The notes under the pieces: generated by a model
The model's input: only the letters and a program-made list of their open reading frames with translations
Database searches by the model: none
What the model was told of the DNA's origin: nothing
Origin: Alphaproteobacteria bacterium
GTDB lineage: Bacteria; Pseudomonadota; Alphaproteobacteria; M2410
DNA length: 9,445 nt
Assembly (NCBI GenBank): GCA_021774955.1
Contig: JAJFIN010000207.1
Location: 1-9,445 of the forward strand
Reading direction: 5' to 3'
Shown here: positions 5,197-9,445 of the stretch, in pieces
Layout of the letters: every line of letters begins with the position of its first letter
How positions within the stretch are numbered: position 1 is the first letter of the stretch
Made by a program: the position numbers and the translations under genes

Positions 5197-5561
5197 GAAG
5201 GGCTCTGTGTGGTGGGAAAACACAATCGACCAATAGTGCTGTAGCTCATGTATTGCGCGCCTGCCAGCCCTAACAGCAGTGAATATAGGACCGAATCGGA
5301 ACTAATTTACGAATGAATATGGTAAAATAGGGCAGGACCGGCCCTGGTTTGCGGGTTATTGGTCTGATTAAAAGTCATGTATATTGACCTAATTGGTGAA
5401 TTCCACTGGATTCCTGCGGCCATGTTGCGTATAGATGTTGAAGAAATCGCCGTAGGACCGAGTTCGTCTTGCGGCACGCCAAGGATGCGTCGCCATTTTG
5501 TGACCCTTGGAACCAAGCAAAAGTAAAAACAGTAAGAAGCGTTACAGCGCCGCGGAGACCT
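5197..5561. promoter_or_regulatory. Divergent promoter region between uppP and gltD
   Basis: A 365-bp region must hold the promoters for both divergent transcripts. It has no credible gene; the in-frame extension of gltD back to 5469 lacks family support. Seen: TTGACC at 5384-5389, a possible plus-strand -35, but its -10 (TGGATT at 5407) is poor; a short hairpin AGGGC/GCCCT (5329-5345); a small palindrome CTTGGAACCAAG (5506-5517); and three copies of AGGACCG. No sigma-54 site with correct GG-N10-GC spacing was found. Promoter positions cannot be fixed by eye. Confidence 0.5.
5287..5460 (+). repeat. Three AGGACCG heptamers in the gltD upstream region
   Basis: AGGACCG occurs at 5287-5293, 5334-5340 and 5454-5460, all on the plus strand. 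The outer two extend to TAGGACCGA. They could be sites for a regulator or chance; spacing is uneven (47 and 120 bases). Confidence 0.3.
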
Positions 5562-7025
5562 ATGCCCAACGACATGCTGACATTCACGCATATCAATCGA
5601 GAGATGCCCGAAAAGCGCGACGGCACCGAACGCCGGTCAGATTTCCATGAAATCTATGCTGAATACATCGATGCCAAGGCCCAGGAGCAGGCCAGTCGGT
5701 GCTCTCAATGCGGCATCCCGTTTTGCCAAGTTCATTGCCCGCTGCAAAACAACATTCCCGATTGGCTTATGCTGGCGGCCAAAGGGCGTTTGGAAGAAGC
5801 CTATGCGATCAGCACGGCGACCAATAATATGCCCGAGATTTGCGGCCGTATCTGTCCGCAGGACCGCCTGTGTGAAGGCAATTGCACGATTGAACAATCA
5901 GGCCACGGAACGGTTACGATCGGTGCGGTTGAAAAATACATCACCGACACGGCTTGGGAAAAGGGTTGGGTAAAACCCTTTGCTCCAGCAGTCGAATTGG
6001 AAGCTTCGATTGGTATCATCGGGGCCGGTCCGGCGGGACTTGCTGCTGCCGAAGAATTGCGCAAGCTCGGCTATCAAGTCCACATCTATGATCGATACGA
6101 CCGCGTCGGTGGGTTGTTGATCTACGGCATCCCCAATTTCAAACTAGAAAAAGATGTCGTCGAACGACGCACGAAACGCTTGATAGATTCGGGCGTCATC
6201 TTCCATCTGAATTTTGAAGTCGGGCGCGACGCCTCATTAGAAGACCTATGCGCTAAACATCAAGCCGTGTTGATTGCCACCGGTGTTTACAAGGCGCGCG
6301 ACCTGTCGATCCCAGAGCCGGTCATTGATGGGATTTATCCCGCGATGGACTATCTCACCGCGTCCAATCGAAATGGATTGGGCGATGCTGTCCCAGATTT
6401 CGACAACGGGAAACTGAACGCAAAAGATAAGAATGTTGTTGTCGTTGGCGGCGGCGATACGGCGATGGATTGCGTGCGCACCGCGATCCGCCAAGGCGCT
6501 GCTTCAGTTAAATGCCTTTATCGGCGCGACAAAGAGAATATGCCGGGCAGCGTGCGCGAAGTTGAAAATGCCGAGGAAGAAGGCGTCGAGTTTGTTTGGC
6601 TCTCCGGCCCCAAAGCGATTCTAGGTGACACGCGAGTGACCAAAGTAAAGGCCATTCGCATGCGCCTCGGCATGCCGGATTCAAGCGGTCGTCGGGTCCC
6701 TGAAGAGATCGGCGGTTCCGAATTTTCACTTGATGCCGACATCGTCATCAAGGCGTTGGGTTTTGATCCCGAAGATGTTCCAACTCTGTTTGGCGCCGAC
6801 GAGCTTGCCGTTTCCAGATGGGGTACAATCCGCACCGACTTCCAAACGTCGATGACCAATTTGGATGGGGTCTTTGCCGCCGGTGATATTGTCCGTGGCG
6901 CATCGCTTGTTGTTTGGAGCATTCGCGACGGCCGTGATTCTGCCGCGGCAATCGACCTCTACGTTAAGGCTCAGAAATCGAACGCCGAACCGGTCGTCAA
7001 CCTCCAAGCCGTCGCCGCGTCGTAG
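5562..7025 (+). CDS. gltD: Glutamate synthase (NADPH) small subunit
   Basis: A 487-residue protein, the beta subunit of glutamate synthase. It takes electrons from NADPH onto FAD and passes them through iron-sulfur clusters to the large subunit, for conversion of 2-oxoglutarate and glutamine into two glutamates in the cytoplasm. Seen in order: two cysteine clusters in the N-terminal domain (Cys47, 50, 55, 59 and Cys94, 98, 104, 108); the FAD Rossmann motif GAGPAGLAAAEE (154-165); a second dinucleotide motif VGGGDTAMD (295-303) for NADPH; and the C-terminal FAD segment GVFAAGDIVRGASLVVW. It is closely similar in sequence to the Azospirillum brasilense GltD that I recall. The start at 5562 has GGAG at 5554-5557, a short four-base spacing. 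An ATG at 5574 is possible, and the extension to 5469 is not conserved. gltB follows after 35 bp, so the two are co-transcribed. Confidence 0.96.
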   Translation: MPNDMLTFTHINREMPEKRDGTERRSDFHEIYAEYIDAKAQEQASRCSQCGIPFCQVHCPLQNNIPDWLMLAAKGRLEEAYAISTATNNMPEICGRICPQDRLCEGNCTIEQSGHGTVTIGAVEKYITDTAWEKGWVKPFAPAVELEASIGIIGAGPAGLAAAEELRKLGYQVHIYDRYDRVGGLLIYGIPNFKLEKDVVERRTKRLIDSGVIFHLNFEVGRDASLEDLCAKHQAVLIATGVYKARDLSIPEPVIDGIYPAMDYLTASNRNGLGDAVPDFDNGKLNAKDKNVVVVGGGDTAMDCVRTAIRQGAASVKCLYRRDKENMPGSVREVENAEEEGVEFVWLSGPKAILGDTRVTKVKAIRMRLGMPDSSGRRVPEEIGGSEFSLDADIVIKALGFDPEDVPTLFGADELAVSRWGTIRTDFQTSMTNLDGVFAAGDIVRGASLVVWSIRDGRDSAAAIDLYVKAQKSNAEPVVNLQAVAAS

Positions 7026-7060
7026 AGCGACCGAACAAAGATACTAATTTGGACATGACT

Positions 7061-9445
7061 ATGAATGATAAAAAAAATGACGCAGAGGCAATAGTTCGCC
7101 GCTACCAGGAAAATAAGACCCTCCTGGAGAAGGCCCATGTCTATGACCCATCGCAAGAACATGACGCGTGTGGCGTCGGTCTTGTTGCCTCAATCGATGG
7201 CATTCCCAAAAGGTCTGTCGTTGAAGCAGGCATTGGCGCGCTAAAGGCCGTATGGCATAGAGGGGCTGTCGATGCCGATGGCAAAACCGGCGACGGCGCT
7301 GGTATCCATCTTCAAATTCCTCAAGATTTTTTTGGCGAGCATGTCTCTGCCACCGGCCATGAGCTTCGCGATGCGCCTATGGGTATCGGCATGATCTTCC
7401 TGCCGCGCACCGATTATACAGCGCAGGAGGCTTGCCGGACAATTGTCGAGACCGAGATCGTGAAACTGGGTTATTACATTTATGGTTGGCGCCAAGTCCC
7501 CGTTGACATTCAGGTCATCGGCGCGAAAGCTAATGTGACCCGCCCGGAAATTGAGCAGATCATGTTTACGACCATGCGGGATCTGACAAAAGAGCAAATG
7601 GAGCGTGAACTCTATATCATCCGCCGTCGGATCGAAAAGCATGTTCTAAAGTCAAACATCAATGACTTCTATATTTGTTCTCTATCTTGCCGTTCAATCA
7701 TCTACAAAGGCATGTTCCTAGCTGAACACATCGATAGCTTTTATCCTGATCTGACAGATCCGCGATTTACCTCTGCCTTCGCCATTTATCATCAACGTTA
7801 TTCAACTAATACTTTCCCCACATGGCGTCTGGCACAGCCATTTCGGATGCTGGCCCACAACGGCGAAATCAATACGCTCAAAGGAAACGTCAATTGGATG
7901 AAGAGCCACGAGATTAGAATGGTCTCGCAAGCCTTTGGCGACAATGCCGATCAGATCAAACCGATTGTTCAGCCCGGCAGTTCAGATTCAGCGGCGCTAG
8001 ATGGGGTCTTTGAAGTTCTGGTGCGAGCCGGCCGCACCGCACCTATGGCGAAAACACTTCTGATCCCCGAAGCTTGGGCTCGGATTGCGACGTCAATGTC
8101 CGAACAGCGCCGCGCCATGTATGCCTATTGTAATTCGGTCATGGAACCATGGGACGGACCGGCCGCGATCGCCGCCACCGATGGCCGTTGGGTGGTGGCG
8201 GGTCTAGATCGCAATGGTCTGCGTCCCATGCGTTATACCAGGACTGATGATGGACTTTTAGTCGTCGGTTCCGAGACAGGCATGGTCACGCTCGATGAAA
8301 CCAGCATCGTTCAAAAAGGTCGGCTCGGACCGGGGCAGATGATTGCCGTTGATCTCGAGCAAGGTAAGTTTTATCGCGACGGCGACATCAAAGACAAATT
8401 AGCCGGCGAACACCCATTTGAAGAATGGTGCGAGAATATAAAGGATTTGGATGGCGCGGTACGACCCGGTCCAGAGCCACGATTGTTTGAAAAAGATGAA
8501 CTACGTCGTCGCCAACTTGCCGCGGGTTTTACCATTGAGGATTTGGAAATAATCCTTCAACCGATGATCGATGATGCCAAAGAGGCCATCGGATCAATGG
8601 GCGATGACACACCGCTTGCTGTATTGTCCGATCAATACCGTCCGCTTTCGCATTTCTTCCGGCAGAATTTCAGCCAAGTTACCAACCCCCCAATTGATCC
8701 GTTACGCGAATACCGCGTGATGAGTTTGAAAACCCGGTTTGGCAATTTAGGAAATGTTCTCGAAGAAGATAGCTCGCAAACCGATGTTTATACCCTCAGC
8801 AGCCCGATTTTATCGAATGGCATGTGGGATCGGTTGAAAGAGGCGTTTGGCGGGGATTATTGTGAGATTGATTGCACCTTTGAGGTAGAAGCCGCCAAAG
8901 AGCGTGATGGCCTGTGTCTCAAATACGAGATTGACCGTATTCAATCCGAAGCAGAGGACGCCGTGCGACGCGGCTGTGGCCACATATTTTTGAGCGACGA
9001 AAAAATGTCGGCAACGCGGGCTCCAATCCCAATCATCTTAGCGGTCTCAGGCATTCATAATTATTTAGTTGCTAGAGGATTGAGAACGTTTACCTCCCTT
9101 AATGTTCGTGCATCCGAATGTCTCGATACGCATTATTTTGCTGTACTCATTGGTTTGGGTGCAACAACAGTAAATCCTTATCTAGCGCAAGAATCGATTG
9201 CAGACCGGCAACAGCGGGGCTTGTGCGGAGACCGGTCGTTAAGCAACTCTGTTGAGCAATATATTAAAGCCATCGACCAGGGCTTGCTCAAAATCATGTC
9301 AAAAATGGGGATCTCGGTTGTCAGCTCTTATCGCAGCGGCGCCAATTTTGAAGCCCTGGGATTGTCCAGGGCGATGGTTGCAGAATATTTCCCCGGCGTG
9401 CCCAGTCGTATTTCCGGCATTGGTTTGGCTGGCATTGAGCAAAAT
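7061..9445 (+). CDS. gltB: Glutamate synthase (NADPH) large subunit, N-terminal part
   Basis: The frame is open without a stop from 7061 to the window end: 795 codons of a protein usually near 1,500 residues, so the 3' half lies outside. Seen: a propeptide of 36 residues followed by Cys37 in EHDACGVG, which becomes the N-terminal nucleophile of the glutamine amidotransferase domain after cleavage. Counting from that Cys as 1, Arg31 (WHRG), Asn231-Gly232 (AHNGEIN) and Asp273 (SSDSAALD) fall where Azospirillum GltB has its glutaminase residues. The central domain follows from about residue 460 and includes LSDQYRPLSHFFRQNF. The piece ends with SSYRSGANFEALG and PSRISGIGL, just before the FMN barrel. 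I chose ATG 7061 because it gives a 36-residue propeptide and has TTGGA seven bases upstream; ATG 7055 is the alternative. No frameshift was found on codon-by-codon reading. Confidence 0.96.
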   Translation, partial: MNDKKNDAEAIVRRYQENKTLLEKAHVYDPSQEHDACGVGLVASIDGIPKRSVVEAGIGALKAVWHRGAVDADGKTGDGAGIHLQIPQDFFGEHVSATGHELRDAPMGIGMIFLPRTDYTAQEACRTIVETEIVKLGYYIYGWRQVPVDIQVIGAKANVTRPEIEQIMFTTMRDLTKEQMERELYIIRRRIEKHVLKSNINDFYICSLSCRSIIYKGMFLAEHIDSFYPDLTDPRFTSAFAIYHQRYSTNTFPTWRLAQPFRMLAHNGEINTLKGNVNWMKSHEIRMVSQAFGDNADQIKPIVQPGSSDSAALDGVFEVLVRAGRTAPMAKTLLIPEAWARIATSMSEQRRAMYAYCNSVMEPWDGPAAIAATDGRWVVAGLDRNGLRPMRYTRTDDGLLVVGSETGMVTLDETSIVQKGRLGPGQMIAVDLEQGKFYRDGDIKDKLAGEHPFEEWCENIKDLDGAVRPGPEPRLFEKDELRRRQLAAGFTIEDLEIILQPMIDDAKEAIGSMGDDTPLAVLSDQYRPLSHFFRQNFSQVTNPPIDPLREYRVMSLKTRFGNLGNVLEEDSSQTDVYTLSSPILSNGMWDRLKEAFGGDYCEIDCTFEVEAAKERDGLCLKYEIDRIQSEAEDAVRRGCGHIFLSDEKMSATRAPIPIILAVSGIHNYLVARGLRTFTSLNVRASECLDTHYFAVLIGLGATTVNPYLAQESIADRQQRGLCGDRSLSNSVEQYIKAIDQGLLKIMSKMGISVVSSYRSGANFEALGLSRAMVAEYFPGVPSRISGIGLAGIEQN

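Noticed and set aside
5472..5488. Sigma-54-like promoter (GGCAC...ATGC) ahead of gltD
   Set aside because: The bases between GG and GC number twelve, not the required ten, and the TTGC half is ATGC.
5469..5561. Longer start for gltD
   Set aside because: The extra 31 residues are not part of the GltD family; ATG 5562 has GGAG upstream and fits the known N-terminus.
1..9445. Undescribed multi-gene system, CRISPR array, tRNA, rRNA or transposase
   Set aside because: All large genes belong to well-known families in intact form. Repeats are palindromic or few, not regularly spaced. I found no cloverleaf or rRNA sequence and no transposase.

Overview
The window reads as chromosomal DNA of an alphaproteobacterium. 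The GltD and GltB sequences are very like the Azospirillum-type NADPH glutamate synthase. A bacterial Coq4 homologue and an NDUFA9-like SDR protein sit nearby. Several intergenic repeats belong to types I recognise from alphaproteobacterial genomes: a 'CGTCATTGCGAG' palindrome, a 'CTTCGAGAC...CCTGAGGAGCGAGCG' palindrome, and a rhizobial-style element containing 'CCGGTTTTCCGTCCGGAA'. I cannot fix the order or genus from this sequence.

Layout. (1) 37-855, minus strand: a crotonase-fold acyl-CoA enzyme. (2) 856-2278: a repeat-rich intergenic island. It holds one small unrecognised gene (1716-2033, minus), four copies of a GGGACAGC/TGACCCC/TTGATT motif, three larger palindromic elements and a hairpin. 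A pair of roughly 45-bp direct repeats brackets it at 904-952 and 2114-2160. (3) 2279-3097, plus: a Coq4-family protein with the intact HDxxH-x11-E metal motif. (4) 3289-4245, plus: an NDUFA9-like NAD(P)-binding SDR protein. (5) 4246-4395: a short convergent gap filled by an alphaproteobacterial-type palindromic repeat ending in a strong hairpin, a good candidate bidirectional terminator. (6) 4396-5196, minus: undecaprenyl-diphosphatase UppP/BacA. (7) 5197-5561: the divergent promoter region. (8) 5562-7025 and 7061 to the window end, plus: gltD then gltB, the two subunits of glutamate synthase, in one operon. gltB is cut by the window edge.

How the genes work together. gltD and gltB form one enzyme for nitrogen assimilation. 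UppP recycles the lipid carrier for cell-wall synthesis. Coq4 and the NDUFA9-like protein both point to the quinone and respiratory-chain side of metabolism and may share a neighbourhood for that reason, though each has its own ribosome-binding site and a 191-bp gap separates them. The coding part is ordinary housekeeping. I see no defence system, mobile-element transposase, CRISPR array, tRNA or rRNA. The part that repays attention is the 904-2160 repeat island.
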